Assembly (NCBI GenBank): GCA_029263455.1
Contig: JAJCXM010000034.1
Location: 248,001 to 312,000, forward strand
Direction of reading: 5' to 3'
DNA length: 64,000 bases
From: Holophagae bacterium
Lineage (GTDB): Bacteria; Acidobacteriota; Holophagae; Acanthopleuribacterales; Acanthopleuribacteraceae
Below the pieces are notes generated by a model. It made no database searches and had not been told where the DNA came from. It was given only the letters and a program-made list of their open reading frames with translations. Below, in pieces: positions 26,997 through 36,024 of the stretch. Within the stretch, counting starts at the first letter, position 1, and the number at the start of each line of letters is the position of its first letter. A program made the position numbers and the translations under genes.

Positions 26997-29228
26997 ATGC
27001 GCACGACACTTTTCATTCTCGTTTCGTTTTGGGTATTTACACCTCAGTTGCTGGCTGGCACCGATTTGCCGATTGGGCCGCTAGTATTACCCGTCAAACT
27101 GGGAACAGATCTTCCGTTTGAGATCGGTTCCGAACTTTGGGTAGAAGTCGTTTACCTGCCGAGACCTAACGGCAAGCCTCTTCATATGGAGCTAGGCGAG
27201 AAAGTTTGGTGGATTCAGGACCAGGCTGTGGTTTTTTGTGGTGCTACGGGCGCCCTGTTGCCCATGGAATTGATGCACCGAACCACTCTTTGGTTACGCA
27301 TACAAACCGATCAGGGTGAATTGGGACCCTTCGAAGTGTTTCCCCGACGAGATGCCGTGCGCGTGACCGATCAGCATGATCAGTTACTGGAAAAACTCAA
27401 TCAGAGCATAGCTGGCATCGACGCCTCCTACTTGACACAAGTCGCCCATTTCTTGGTGGGCAATATCGCCACTCTCGACGTAACCGGCACCAGCTACTCG
27501 ATTGCAGGAGTAGGTAGTGTTATTGATCCATCTGGCTCCTGGGTCGGAGGGAAGTTGGAATCTGAAAGTCCAGGATACTCCGTTTTTGTGGGCAAACGTG
27601 CCGGATGGTTGGATGATGGGTCTGAAAACAGAAATGCCGCGCTTGGTTGGGAAGCAATGCGTGACAGTCCAACGGGAACCGAAAATGTGGCAATGGGTTT
27701 TTGGGCGTTGGCCGCAAACTTAACAGGAAACAACAACACGGCCGTTGGAGCGTATTCGCTCGCGATGAACACGACGGGCTTTCGGAATACTTCGATCGGA
27801 TCATTAACGATGAGGAAGAATACTGAAGGCTATAGGAATACCGCGGTGGGCAAAGAATCTATGGACGACAACACCTCAGGTTACGAGAATGTGGCTGTGG
27901 GCGAATTATCTTTGCCAAACAATACAATCGGGTTTAGAAACGTTGCTATTGGTTCAAAATCACTTGTTAGTAATACTTCGGGTGGTGAGAATTGTGGCAT
28001 TGGATATAGTGCGTTGGCTTCCAATCAAACCGGAAGCCAAAACACCGCAATGGGGTTCTCGTCGCTCTTTTCGAATACCGCCGGCACTAGCAATTCCGCC
28101 TTTGGTTTTGACTCGCTCTATAGCAACACCTCTGGGCTCGACAATACCGCCGTCGGATTCAAGAGTTTAAGGGGAAATGTGTCCGGTAACTCCAACACGG
28201 CCGTTGGTTCCGAGGCCCTTGTGAATACAACGCTTGGTTCGTCAAATTCGGCCTTTGGCAAACACACCATGCACAACAACACCATCGGCTACTCTAATAC
28301 GGCTTTGGGTACCGAATCCTTGATGAACAACCAAACAGGATTTGAGAATGTGGCGGTCGGTTTTCGCTCCATGTTCAGCAATAGTTCGGGAATTGACAAT
28401 ACGGCGATAGGACTGCAATCGCTGACCAGCAACACGACAGGCAAATTCAACACCGCCGTGGGTTCGATGTCCATGTTCAGCAATGCCACAGGAGACAACA
28501 ATACCGCGGTGGGCCATTCAGCACTCGAAACTAGCATCTCCAGTACATCCAATACAGCGGTCGGCTTCGAATCTCAGAAACGGACAACCTCCGGGGGAAC
28601 CAATACCTCAGTGGGCAGTCTTGCCCTAACGTCTAATACAACCGGTGGATTCAACACAGCTGTAGGAAATTCGGCTTTAGTCACCAATACCACCGGGAAT
28701 TACAACACAGCCGTAGGGCGAAACGCGGGTCCAAATTCGGATGCCCTAACGAATACGGTAGCCATCGGCGATTACTGCGTCGTGACGGCTTCTAATCAAG
28801 CGAGAATTGGCGACGCAGGCATTACCAGCATTGGCGGACAAGTGGCTTGGACGACACTTTCGGACGGGCGCTTCAAAACAGACGTCAAAGAGGATGTTTC
28901 CGGTTTGGCATTTATTCGTGCACTTCGGCCCGTTACTTATCGCGTTGACTTAGATTCCGTGCATCAGTTCCTTAGCACCGGGGACAAACAGAAAGCCAAG
29001 AGCCAGAATCGTTTGTCTGGACTTAGAACTGGCTTCATCGCCCAGGAAGTTGAATTAGCCATGCGACAACAGGGATTCGAATTTGACGGAGTAGATCTGC
29101 CCGAAAATGGCAACACGGCTTATGGAATTCGTTATTCACAATTTGTGGTGCCCTTGGTGAAAGCCATTCAGGAACAACAAGTGATCATTGAGGCGCTGGA
29201 GCGAAAGATCGAATCTCTGATGGACTAA
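26997..29228 (+). CDS. Surface beta-solenoid with C-terminal S74 autoprotease domain
   Basis: 743 residues. Start ATG 26997 is chosen because AAGAGG lies just upstream (GTG 26982 is in frame without one). A signal peptide is evident (MRTTLFILVSFWVF, cleavage near QLLAG). After an N-terminal domain of about 200 residues comes a YadA-head-like array (27672-28691): 20 units of exactly 17 residues, consensus TG--NTAVG--SL--NT. Then an intramolecular-chaperone/peptidase S74 domain: TLSDGRFKTDV, with candidate catalytic Ser622 and Lys627, followed by FIRALRPVTYR and GFIAQEVE. It ends in a helix, EALERKIESLMD. S74 domains trimerise the protein and then cut themselves off. It is probably an exported trimeric adhesin or fibre; no phage genes are nearby. 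Confidence 0.85.
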   Translation: MRTTLFILVSFWVFTPQLLAGTDLPIGPLVLPVKLGTDLPFEIGSELWVEVVYLPRPNGKPLHMELGEKVWWIQDQAVVFCGATGALLPMELMHRTTLWLRIQTDQGELGPFEVFPRRDAVRVTDQHDQLLEKLNQSIAGIDASYLTQVAHFLVGNIATLDVTGTSYSIAGVGSVIDPSGSWVGGKLESESPGYSVFVGKRAGWLDDGSENRNAALGWEAMRDSPTGTENVAMGFWALAANLTGNNNTAVGAYSLAMNTTGFRNTSIGSLTMRKNTEGYRNTAVGKESMDDNTSGYENVAVGELSLPNNTIGFRNVAIGSKSLVSNTSGGENCGIGYSALASNQTGSQNTAMGFSSLFSNTAGTSNSAFGFDSLYSNTSGLDNTAVGFKSLRGNVSGNSNTAVGSEALVNTTLGSSNSAFGKHTMHNNTIGYSNTALGTESLMNNQTGFENVAVGFRSMFSNSSGIDNTAIGLQSLTSNTTGKFNTAVGSMSMFSNATGDNNTAVGHSALETSISSTSNTAVGFESQKRTTSGGTNTSVGSLALTSNTTGGFNTAVGNSALVTNTTGNYNTAVGRNAGPNSDALTNTVAIGDYCVVTASNQARIGDAGITSIGGQVAWTTLSDGRFKTDVKEDVSGLAFIRALRPVTYRVDLDSVHQFLSTGDKQKAKSQNRLSGLRTGFIAQEVELAMRQQGFEFDGVDLPENGNTAYGIRYSQFVVPLVKAIQEQQVIIEALERKIESLMD
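27672..28691 (+). repeat. Array of 20 tandem 51-base (17-residue) units
   Basis: The units follow each other with no insertion or deletion: the first starts at 27672 (codon ACG of TGTENV) and the twenty-first partial unit at 28692 (codon ACC of TGNYN), exactly 20 x 51 bases later. The conserved core per unit is N-[TSV]-[AS]-[VIMFL]-G at positions 5-9 and a small/hydrophobic pair at 12-13. DNA identity between units is low, so the array is old rather than a recent expansion. Confidence 0.9.
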
Positions 29229-29327
29229 GAACAACACCACTCGATTCCTAATACTTCGCACTGACAAGGATTGATCGTATATTTCACTTGTACCGATCCG
29301 AGTCTGTTGCCATATCGGAGGCACGAA

Positions 29328-29744
29328 GTGGCGATCATTGAAGTAAGAATCGACCTATTTGGCGAGAACTTTTCACCCCTTAAGATCTCATCCATCGACG
29401 GAATCGTTTTACAGTCGAGCAAGGAGCCATGCCATATCGGTCGCTTTGGGAAATATAGGGGAAAGCCCACCCCGTACGGCTCTTGCTCGGTTTGCCCGCC
29501 CGAGAATATCTCGCAACCCGAATCCATCCTGTGGCTAGCTCGTTTTGCTAAACCGCATTTACCCATATTCAGCGAGGCTGGCGCAACCGATATCGTTTTC
29601 TGGATACTTTGGAGCGGCATCCAAGGCAACATGGAGTTCACGCCGTTTCAGATGCAAGCGATCGCTGAATTAGGCGTTCCATTTTGTATCGATTACATCC
29701 ATTTAGATGAGGATGAAGATTTTCCCTGTCGCGAACCTTCATGA
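29328..29744 (+). CDS. Small cytoplasmic protein, possibly DUF4279-like
   Basis: 138 residues. The open frame extends to 29271, but GTG 29328 has a near-perfect ribosome site (GGAGG 7 bases before) and the protein then starts MAIIEVRIDLFGENFSP, a natural beta strand. The middle has a Cys-rich turn (GSCSVCPPENI) and the end is strand-rich and acidic (FCIDYIHLDEDED). The layout, a strand with 'G..fsP' early and an aliphatic strand plus acidic tail, recalls DUF4279 proteins, some of which lie near toxin genes, but I am not certain. No signal peptide. It follows the solenoid gene by 99 bases and is convergent with the SDR gene. Confidence 0.55.
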   Translation: MAIIEVRIDLFGENFSPLKISSIDGIVLQSSKEPCHIGRFGKYRGKPTPYGSCSVCPPENISQPESILWLARFAKPHLPIFSEAGATDIVFWILWSGIQGNMEFTPFQMQAIAELGVPFCIDYIHLDEDEDFPCREPS

Positions 29745-29777
29745 CCGGGAACAGCTAGGCAAAACTTAACAAATACG

Positions 29778-30386
29778 CTATGTGTTGTCGTACATACGAA
29801 TGATCTGGGCTGTGGCTTTACCTTCAACACTCTTGACATAACCGTTAACGACTTTACTCATGGGTATCGCGTTATGGCCCGGAAAGTAAGTGGTGTATTT
29901 CTCAACCGCGTCTTCAACCAAACCCGAAGAAACAGCATTAATGCGAATGCCCCTAGGAAGCTCAAGCGCCACTGCGCGCACAAAACTGTGGATGCCTCCG
30001 TTGACCATAGCTGCACTGGCCGTCATGGGCACAGGATCATCGGCCAGAATGCCTGTCGTCAAGGTAAAAGAGCCTTCATCGTTGAGGTGAGAAACGCCCA
30101 GGCGCACCAAGTTCACCTGGCCCATCAGTTTACTGTTAATACCGACGTGGTAGTCAGCTTCAGATAATCCTTCAAATGGCGCCCATTTGGCTTCCCCGGC
30201 AACGCAAACCACCGCGTCTAATGTCCCTACAAGTTTGTATAAGGATTCTATAGAATCGCTTTCTGCAATATCCACGCGATACTCGCCAGATGAACGCCCA
30301 GCGACGAAAACTTCGTGGTTTATGGCAAAATGCGCGCTGACCCTTTTGCCAATCGTTCCATTGCCGCCAATAACCAATATCTTCAT
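29778..30386 (-). CDS. Atypical short-chain dehydrogenase (no Tyr-x3-Lys)
   Basis: 202 residues from ATG 30386, chosen for GAGGA 8 bases upstream. MKILVIGGNGTIGKRVSAHF is the Rossmann NADP-binding start and VAGRSSGEYRVDI follows as expected for NADP preference. LDAVVCVAGEAKW is the NAG-like strand. Where classical members have Tyr-x3-Lys, this one reads AAMVNGGIHSFVRAVALELP: Met and Gly replace Tyr and Lys. The same change occurs in a known subgroup with the 'MVN.a...FVRA' pattern, so it is probably not a dead gene, but its chemistry is unclear. Single gene. Confidence 0.8.
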   Translation of the reverse strand: MKILVIGGNGTIGKRVSAHFAINHEVFVAGRSSGEYRVDIAESDSIESLYKLVGTLDAVVCVAGEAKWAPFEGLSEADYHVGINSKLMGQVNLVRLGVSHLNDEGSFTLTTGILADDPVPMTASAAMVNGGIHSFVRAVALELPRGIRINAVSSGLVEDAVEKYTTYFPGHNAIPMSKVVNGYVKSVEGKATAQIIRMYDNT

Positions 30387-30485
30387 AAGTTTCCTCACAC
30401 ATCAGATGACGAAGCACATTGGCTGTTGAGTTTTGGCCCTATGACTTCAAACGACATACTGCTTCACGATCATCTCATCCGAAGC

Positions 30486-31184
30486 CTACTTAGCTGTTTT
30501 TGCTAAACGATGGAACACCAACGAAGCGCTGTTGCCCATTTGTGTCCAGGTCCCTTCGATGGCACTGCCGTCAGCATTCATTTTCCCCTTGTAATGACCC
30601 TGGACTTGATTGATTGCGAAGCTGAATTGCCCATCGGCGAAAGCGACTATATCCATGACAAGCTTCGTGTTTTGATCGATGCTATCCATAACGCCATTCA
30701 AACCCGATTCGTTCTTCTCAATCTTAAGTCCCAAACGTAATTTGACTGGCCCTGCTTGTAAGACCCCCAACCAATTGCCAATTGCGCCCTGGCCAGGAAT
30801 AGGTGATTTGGGTAGTTCGGCGTTGGCAGGCTCAGGTGGTCGTTCGTCAGAACGGTTGAGGTGGAAATTCAAAGATTGCGGTCCTTGCGTGAAAGTTCCA
30901 GTGATCTTCCCCTCCATTTGCGTACCTTGAAAGTGAGGTTCTCCAGGCACCCCTGGCATATCGAACGTCACTTGGTCGCCTTTAACAGACACATTGGTGA
31001 GGTTGAAATCCCGTAAACCTTGAACAGGAATATCAATGGTTCCGCTCCAAGAATCGCCCGCTTTTAAAGTTACGAATATTTCGAGCTCCCCGTTCGGGAT
31101 AGCGATCGCGCCCTTCCAATTTCCGGCGGCATCCTGAGCCAATAGTCCTACTGACAAGACGATTAATAAATAACAACGGAACAT
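30486..31184 (-). CDS. Exported two-domain lipocalin-like protein
   Basis: 232 residues from ATG 31184 (GAGGA 5 bases before; 19 open upstream codons are not signal-like). MFRCYLLIVLSVGLLAQDAA is a signal peptide. Two similar halves follow: GNWKGAIAIPNGELEIFVTL with VTFDMPGVPGEPHFQG and later SLNFHLNR, then GNWLGVLQAGPVKLRLGLKI with INQVQGHYKGKM and SLVFHRL. Each half has the G-x-W start and strand pattern of small lipocalin-like barrels often found beside or within secreted hydrolases. No catalytic residues seen. Probably periplasmic or outer-membrane associated. Function unknown. Confidence 0.6.
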   Translation of the reverse strand: MFRCYLLIVLSVGLLAQDAAGNWKGAIAIPNGELEIFVTLKAGDSWSGTIDIPVQGLRDFNLTNVSVKGDQVTFDMPGVPGEPHFQGTQMEGKITGTFTQGPQSLNFHLNRSDERPPEPANAELPKSPIPGQGAIGNWLGVLQAGPVKLRLGLKIEKNESGLNGVMDSIDQNTKLVMDIVAFADGQFSFAINQVQGHYKGKMNADGSAIEGTWTQMGNSASLVFHRLAKTAK

Positions 31185-31407
31185 CCAATCCTCACTTTCA
31201 AACAGTTCTTTCAGCATACACCGAAATCCAAGAATTGGCATTCATCGTTGGCGAACCTGCATTCCGAGAGGCATCATTAAGATTGACCTGTAGAATTTCC
31301 CAGCATTTATGGGGCGCGATCGTCCGACACCATCGCCATCGGTCATTGAGGTCAGGAGGTCAGGTAAAATGCTTTCGATGCTGACAAGGCATACTTCGAT
31401 CTAATGA

Positions 31408-31920
31408 TCAGGTCGAAAGAACCAGAGCATCCATTGTTGCTGGTTTTGAGCGCATGAAGAAGGCGCTGATCGCCGAAACAAGCACACCAATAACCGTTCC
31501 TGCCAGCGAGCCAAATATAAGAAAGAATTTTGGTGTCACGATCTTTTCAGCGGCCTCGATTTTCTCAGCCAGGATCAGACCCGTCATCCCTGAGTCGATG
31601 TAACTCTGGGTCAGCTCTTCAATGGTCCGTACGATCATTTCATCACTGATAAGGCTGACGTAAGAGAACATGAAGAGACTCGAAAGCACGGCCGCAACGA
31701 CACAAACTATGGTTGCGTAAAGCCAGCCTTGAGCAAAACTCAATGATCCATCTTGCTGACGCTTGATTTGATTTTGGATCAAATAGACAAATACGGCATA
31801 AGGAACATAGCCTAGCCAGCCCGCGGTATTGTTTCCAGACAGACCTACGATATTCATCAATATGAAATAAGCGATAGAAGCGGCGGTTAGACCCGCACTG
31901 TATTTGAGGACAGTTTTCAT
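31408..31920 (-). CDS. DUF4199 membrane protein
   Basis: 170 residues with four predicted membrane spans (about 7-29, 33-50, 65-95 and 135-158). The pattern of two spans, a short loop with FAQGWLYATIVCVVAAVLSS, a helical soluble segment (SDEMIVRTIEELTQSYIDSG), then a Gly-rich last span matches DUF4199 proteins, which are common in Bacteroidota and in some Gram-negative relatives. Function unknown. No operon partner; the neighbouring gaps of 223 and 155 bases contain no gene. Confidence 0.65.
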   Translation of the reverse strand: MKTVLKYSAGLTAASIAYFILMNIVGLSGNNTAGWLGYVPYAVFVYLIQNQIKRQQDGSLSFAQGWLYATIVCVVAAVLSSLFMFSYVSLISDEMIVRTIEELTQSYIDSGMTGLILAEKIEAAEKIVTPKFFLIFGSLAGTVIGVLVSAISAFFMRSKPATMDALVLST

Positions 31921-32075
31921 TTGCGACTCCCTCTCCTAAAGAACTTTTGGCAAGCAAAAGTTGAGATCTGCAGGTTCACGCCTTTAGTCGTCGCACCCCT
32001 ATTACCTGATAACGCGTGCCAGCAACGAAGAGTTCAAATTGATTACAACTTCAAATGTGAAGCAGTTGTTATGGA

Positions 32076-34028
32076 TTACAACCCATGGCGGAGCTCCTCA
32101 AGCAGCAGCGCATTCTTGCGTGCGATCAAAGGCTCACCATCACCCGTTTGGCTTAGCACTTGATATCGCTGACCCGCATTGAGCGAGCCTTTTCTTGTAT
32201 TTTCAAGCAAAGACTGCTCTTTGAGTGCCTGCTGTTCGATAAGAATATCCAGCCTCATAACCATTTCTGTTGAATTGGATTTAGAAGATGGTGTGATGTT
32301 GCGCGCATTGATCTCTTTCGACCGTGCGAACATGGTACGGGATCGTTGAAGTAGACCATTTCTCGCATATATCAGGCCTAGGTTATAAAAGAGGACGTCA
32401 TTATTTGGCGCAAATTTCATTGCCGACTGAAATTGCTGCTCCGCTTGAATCCAATTCGTCATCTCTGCCGTCACACCTAACATATAGTGAAAATGTCCGA
32501 GCAGATTTTGTGCTAAATAGTCATCCGGAACTGCATCCGAGTTTTGGTCAAACCGAGTTCGATTTGACCATAGCGAATCCGGCACGACAGTGTCTTTGGC
32601 ACTAGCCTTAAAGACAAGGCCGACCGGAACCATCTGCAGCCCCTCTATCTGCCAATTAGGATGGTGCGTGAAAAATACGTCCTCATTCTTGGGGTTGAAT
32701 ACTAACGGCGGAATTTCGGATTGACCCACACCCTGCATAATCAACCTGACGTCAGGACGAACTTCCTCCGCCATTTGTAGATAGATCATCGAGAACAAGA
32801 TGTTGTCGTCACTAGCAACCAAAGTTGAACCTGGAGGTAACTTGTTCAGAACTTCACGCGAAAAGTGATCAGCCAAAACAAATTCATGTCGGTCCATCGA
32901 TTGCCAGTTCTGTATCAGCGACACGACAGGTAGCGCCATGACAAGCCAAGCGATCTTGCTCCACACATGGCGCGATAACCAATGGATTCCGCTTGCAATC
33001 AGGATCGCCGTCATAAGGTATGTTGGTATGTAATAACGGTGCCAAATAAAAATATCCGAACGCGAGCCGTGTGCAGCCATGGCTAACAAATTAGCGACCA
33101 TGAGCAAGAGCAACAGGCAAATGATTCTTGGCTTTAGTTGGCGTATAGCAAAAAAGGCCAGCAGCAGACCCAGCAAATGGAATTCGATCTGAATTCCACC
33201 GATGTAATCCAATACGATAGCGCCCAAATCGCTGGCATTTTCCATCCAAGCACGACCCCAAAAATCCTTCCTACTAACGACTGCCCAAAACTGGCTCAAA
33301 TTCTCAGGATTGCCCCAATCGAGACGCGGTTGCTGTCTTGAGCGCAGCGGCAAATAGAGCCAAGGTGCCAAACCCAATAACCCAGACAGAGACAAGAATG
33401 CAATTCTGCGCTTATTCAAAAACCATTTGGGTTCTGTTATCGCGGCATGACAAGCAATGCAGATCCCAAAGATGCCCATGAATGGATGGTTACAGCCCCC
33501 AAGTGCGATCACAAAAAAAGTGATCATTAAGGAGCGTAGCCGACCATCACTTAGCCACCGGAGGTATAGACAAATGCCGACCAAAACAAAAAATGCATTG
33601 AGTGAATAAACACGCTGGATATTCGATTGCGACCAAAAACTAGGACTAAAAGCAAACATGAATGTGGCAACCAACGACGCGATCCTGCTGAGTTTAAGCT
33701 GACTGCATACAACCCACAGAAGTCCGCAACTTAAGGCTGCAAAAAATGCGCTAAATAGACTCATGCGAAAGGCAATTGAGCCAATAGGAACAAGCACCGT
33801 CCAGATTTTGCCGAGCAATACATAAATCGGATAACCTGGTGGATGAGGAATTCCCATGGTGTGAATGGCCGCAACCAACTCACCACTATCGCCGACGTAA
33901 ATAGTCCTTGATGCCCCAATGACGTAACAAGAAAAAGCCACGAGGAAAACAATCAAGAAAACGGCCCAAATTGGCGGGTTGGTATATGAAACTAGGCTAC
34001 GCCAGTTTCGGATCGTGCTAATTCCCAT
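32076..34028 (-). CDS. DUF2723 GT-C glycosyltransferase-like protein with TPR tail
   Basis: 650 residues from ATG 34028; a TTG four codons earlier is in frame. After the first span, GDSGELVAAIHTMGIPHPPG followed by YPIYVLLGK is the DUF2723 signature, with the acidic residue of a GT-C active-site loop. About ten more spans follow to residue 420. The last part (about 505-600) holds at least one clear TPR (FYNLGLIYARNGLLQRSRTM). Related eukaryotic TMEM260 is an O-mannosyltransferase. It may glycosylate exported proteins with a polyprenyl-phosphate sugar. Its start overlaps the stop of the phosphodiesterase-like gene by 11 bases, so the two are coupled. Confidence 0.75.
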   Translation of the reverse strand: MGISTIRNWRSLVSYTNPPIWAVFLIVFLVAFSCYVIGASRTIYVGDSGELVAAIHTMGIPHPPGYPIYVLLGKIWTVLVPIGSIAFRMSLFSAFFAALSCGLLWVVCSQLKLSRIASLVATFMFAFSPSFWSQSNIQRVYSLNAFFVLVGICLYLRWLSDGRLRSLMITFFVIALGGCNHPFMGIFGICIACHAAITEPKWFLNKRRIAFLSLSGLLGLAPWLYLPLRSRQQPRLDWGNPENLSQFWAVVSRKDFWGRAWMENASDLGAIVLDYIGGIQIEFHLLGLLLAFFAIRQLKPRIICLLLLLMVANLLAMAAHGSRSDIFIWHRYYIPTYLMTAILIASGIHWLSRHVWSKIAWLVMALPVVSLIQNWQSMDRHEFVLADHFSREVLNKLPPGSTLVASDDNILFSMIYLQMAEEVRPDVRLIMQGVGQSEIPPLVFNPKNEDVFFTHHPNWQIEGLQMVPVGLVFKASAKDTVVPDSLWSNRTRFDQNSDAVPDDYLAQNLLGHFHYMLGVTAEMTNWIQAEQQFQSAMKFAPNNDVLFYNLGLIYARNGLLQRSRTMFARSKEINARNITPSSKSNSTEMVMRLDILIEQQALKEQSLLENTRKGSLNAGQRYQVLSQTGDGEPLIARKNALLLEELRHGL

Positions 34029-35985
34029 TGTTTGCGGCAAGTCTTGCCCTTAACTGGTCAATATTCTTTTGGAAGAGCGCGTTATTGGGTTCCAGCTTTA
34101 GTCCACGTTCCAATGCTCGTAGCGCTCGCGCCGTATCTCCTTGCAAATAGGCAACATTAGCAATGTATTGCTGGACTAGCGGATAGTCAGGCGACAACGC
34201 TTCGGCTTTGAGCAATCGTTCAAATGACTGTCCATAATCGCCGCTCTTGGCAAGTACCTGGGCTTCGTCAATCAAAGCTAATGTCGGTGAGCCAGGATCC
34301 GCAGAAGAATATGCACTACGTTCGCTGCCGGTAAGACGTATCAATGCCGCCTGCGACGGTTCGAAATCTGGACGATACCGAAGCGCTGTTCGGTATGACT
34401 CAATCGCTTGAGCTGGCTGGCCACGGCGCTCATGAATGACACCGATATTGTGATGGCAATTTTCGCTGGCAGGGTCAAGTTCCAACGCTTTTGTTAACAG
34501 TGAAGCAGCCTCGTCAAATTTCTCTAAGGTTCCCAGCACGCCAGAGAGACTGACTAATAGGCCGGCATCCTGCGGGTTGGCTTCAATGAGGCTTCGATAC
34601 AAGCGTTCAGCCTCGGCATAGTTGCCCGCTTCGAAATGGATCGACGCCATATTGCGATCATTGTCGGTATTAACCGATGTTCCGACGTAGCCTAGGCTTT
34701 GTAGATGTGCCATCATCTCGTCACTGATTTCAGAGTCAGATTCGTTAGTTAGATGCTTCCATTCTTCAGATTCGTAGGAATCGATCGTCACTGGTTCGTT
34801 CATAGAAATAAAGGCTTCGGAAAGCACGCGGCCTGGCATATCACGTGCCACAGGCAACCCGCTAGCAGCCAGGATGGTAGGTGTCACATCAATAATTGAT
34901 GCGTCCTGTATGGGAAAATTTGGTCGAATGTTTTTGCCGTACATATAGATAATGCCGTCAAGGCGATGAAACGCTTCGCTTACTTTCCTCATATCGCGGG
35001 TCTTACTGGGATCATCATGTGCCCGACCAAGGTCAAAGCCATGATCTGAGATCACAATCAAAGTGGTATTTGAATCCATGAGTTCCATGAACTCACCTAG
35101 TATTTGATCGGCATAGATATAGATAGATTCAACAGCATTCCCGTATCTATTCTGCTGCTCGGCTAGCTCTCCGACGAGTCCTTCACGTCTAAAGAGGTGT
35201 CCGAATAGGTGCGAAACCGTATCAGTGCCTTCGATATAAGCCAGCAAGAGATCAGGTTCATTTTTTTTCCACAAATAGCTGGCGATCCTTGAGTAGCTAT
35301 TGGCGGTGGCTAGTAGCCACTTAAAATGGCTCACATCATGTTCAAAATCGAAAGCCGCTTGAAAGTCTGACTGTGTGATGTTGATGAAGGGTTCAAGGTC
35401 ACTGAAGCTAAGATCGCTAGGTCTTTGGATAAATGGTGCTATTTCCGACATGAGCGATTGGGGATGAGTCATTGTCGACACATCTGTAGACGGCTGGAAT
35501 CCCTGCTCAAAGAGGAAATGATAACAAGTGTGATCACTTATGATGGATCCGTTCACATTTTCCGGCGGCCAAGTGGCCCACCAACCTACGACATCAACCG
35601 TTCGCTCCATGCTCGTGAACATATTCCAGAGCGCGCTAACCTGTCGCAGATTACTTGTTACCGGCTGTTTCTTGCCATCTTTTGACTGCGACACAAAGTG
35701 CCCGATACCGTGTTTATCAGGTGTTTTTCCCGTAGCAATAGTCGTCCAAACGACCGGGCTCAAAAGCGGTTCCATGCTCTTAAGATCACCGTAAGCACCG
35801 TTCATGCGCAGCTCAGCAAAATGAGGGAGTTTGCCCTCCGACATGAGCAGGTTAATGACTTTAGGATCGACGCCGTCCAACCCTAATACCATAACCCTCG
35901 ACTTATTATTGGCGTGCCCGCAGCCAAACAAAGTGCCGATGGCAAGAATTAGTATTAGAAGGCCATCAATCTGTTCGCGCCTCAT
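34018..35985 (-). CDS. Alkaline-phosphatase-fold lipoprotein with TPR domain
   Basis: 655 residues. The N-terminus has a lipoprotein signal with lipobox LFGC (Cys22). MVLGLDGVDPKVI (32-44) supplies the first metal Asp and SPVVWTTIATGKTPDKHGIG (76-95) the nucleophile Thr region of type I phosphodiesterase/nucleotide pyrophosphatases; VISDHGFDLG gives the later metal-binding DHG. So the catalytic half looks intact. Residues about 440-650 are TPRs (AERLYRSLIEANPQDAGLLV, then SENCHHNIGVIHERRGQPAQ). The protein is membrane-anchored and faces the periplasm. Such enzymes can move phospho-head groups, for example phosphoethanolamine or phosphoglycerol; the substrate here is unknown. Coupled with the DUF2723 gene. 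Confidence 0.8.
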   Translation of the reverse strand: MRREQIDGLLILILAIGTLFGCGHANNKSRVMVLGLDGVDPKVINLLMSEGKLPHFAELRMNGAYGDLKSMEPLLSPVVWTTIATGKTPDKHGIGHFVSQSKDGKKQPVTSNLRQVSALWNMFTSMERTVDVVGWWATWPPENVNGSIISDHTCYHFLFEQGFQPSTDVSTMTHPQSLMSEIAPFIQRPSDLSFSDLEPFINITQSDFQAAFDFEHDVSHFKWLLATANSYSRIASYLWKKNEPDLLLAYIEGTDTVSHLFGHLFRREGLVGELAEQQNRYGNAVESIYIYADQILGEFMELMDSNTTLIVISDHGFDLGRAHDDPSKTRDMRKVSEAFHRLDGIIYMYGKNIRPNFPIQDASIIDVTPTILAASGLPVARDMPGRVLSEAFISMNEPVTIDSYESEEWKHLTNESDSEISDEMMAHLQSLGYVGTSVNTDNDRNMASIHFEAGNYAEAERLYRSLIEANPQDAGLLVSLSGVLGTLEKFDEAASLLTKALELDPASENCHHNIGVIHERRGQPAQAIESYRTALRYRPDFEPSQAALIRLTGSERSAYSSADPGSPTLALIDEAQVLAKSGDYGQSFERLLKAEALSPDYPLVQQYIANVAYLQGDTARALRALERGLKLEPNNALFQKNIDQLRARLAANNGN

Positions 35986-36024
35986 TTATTACCCATGCAT
36001 TTAGAAATAGGTTTACCTCTCCAA

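Noticed and set aside
27672-28691. Regular repeats as a possible CRISPR or minisatellite
   Set aside because: The DNA units are divergent and in frame; regularity is at protein level and explained by a beta-solenoid.
26997-29228. S74 domain as evidence of a prophage tail fibre
   Set aside because: It has a signal peptide and there are no capsid, tail, integrase or lysis genes around it.
29778-30386. SDR as a dead gene because Tyr-x3-Lys is missing
   Set aside because: A known subgroup shares the MVN-type replacement and the rest of the protein is well formed.
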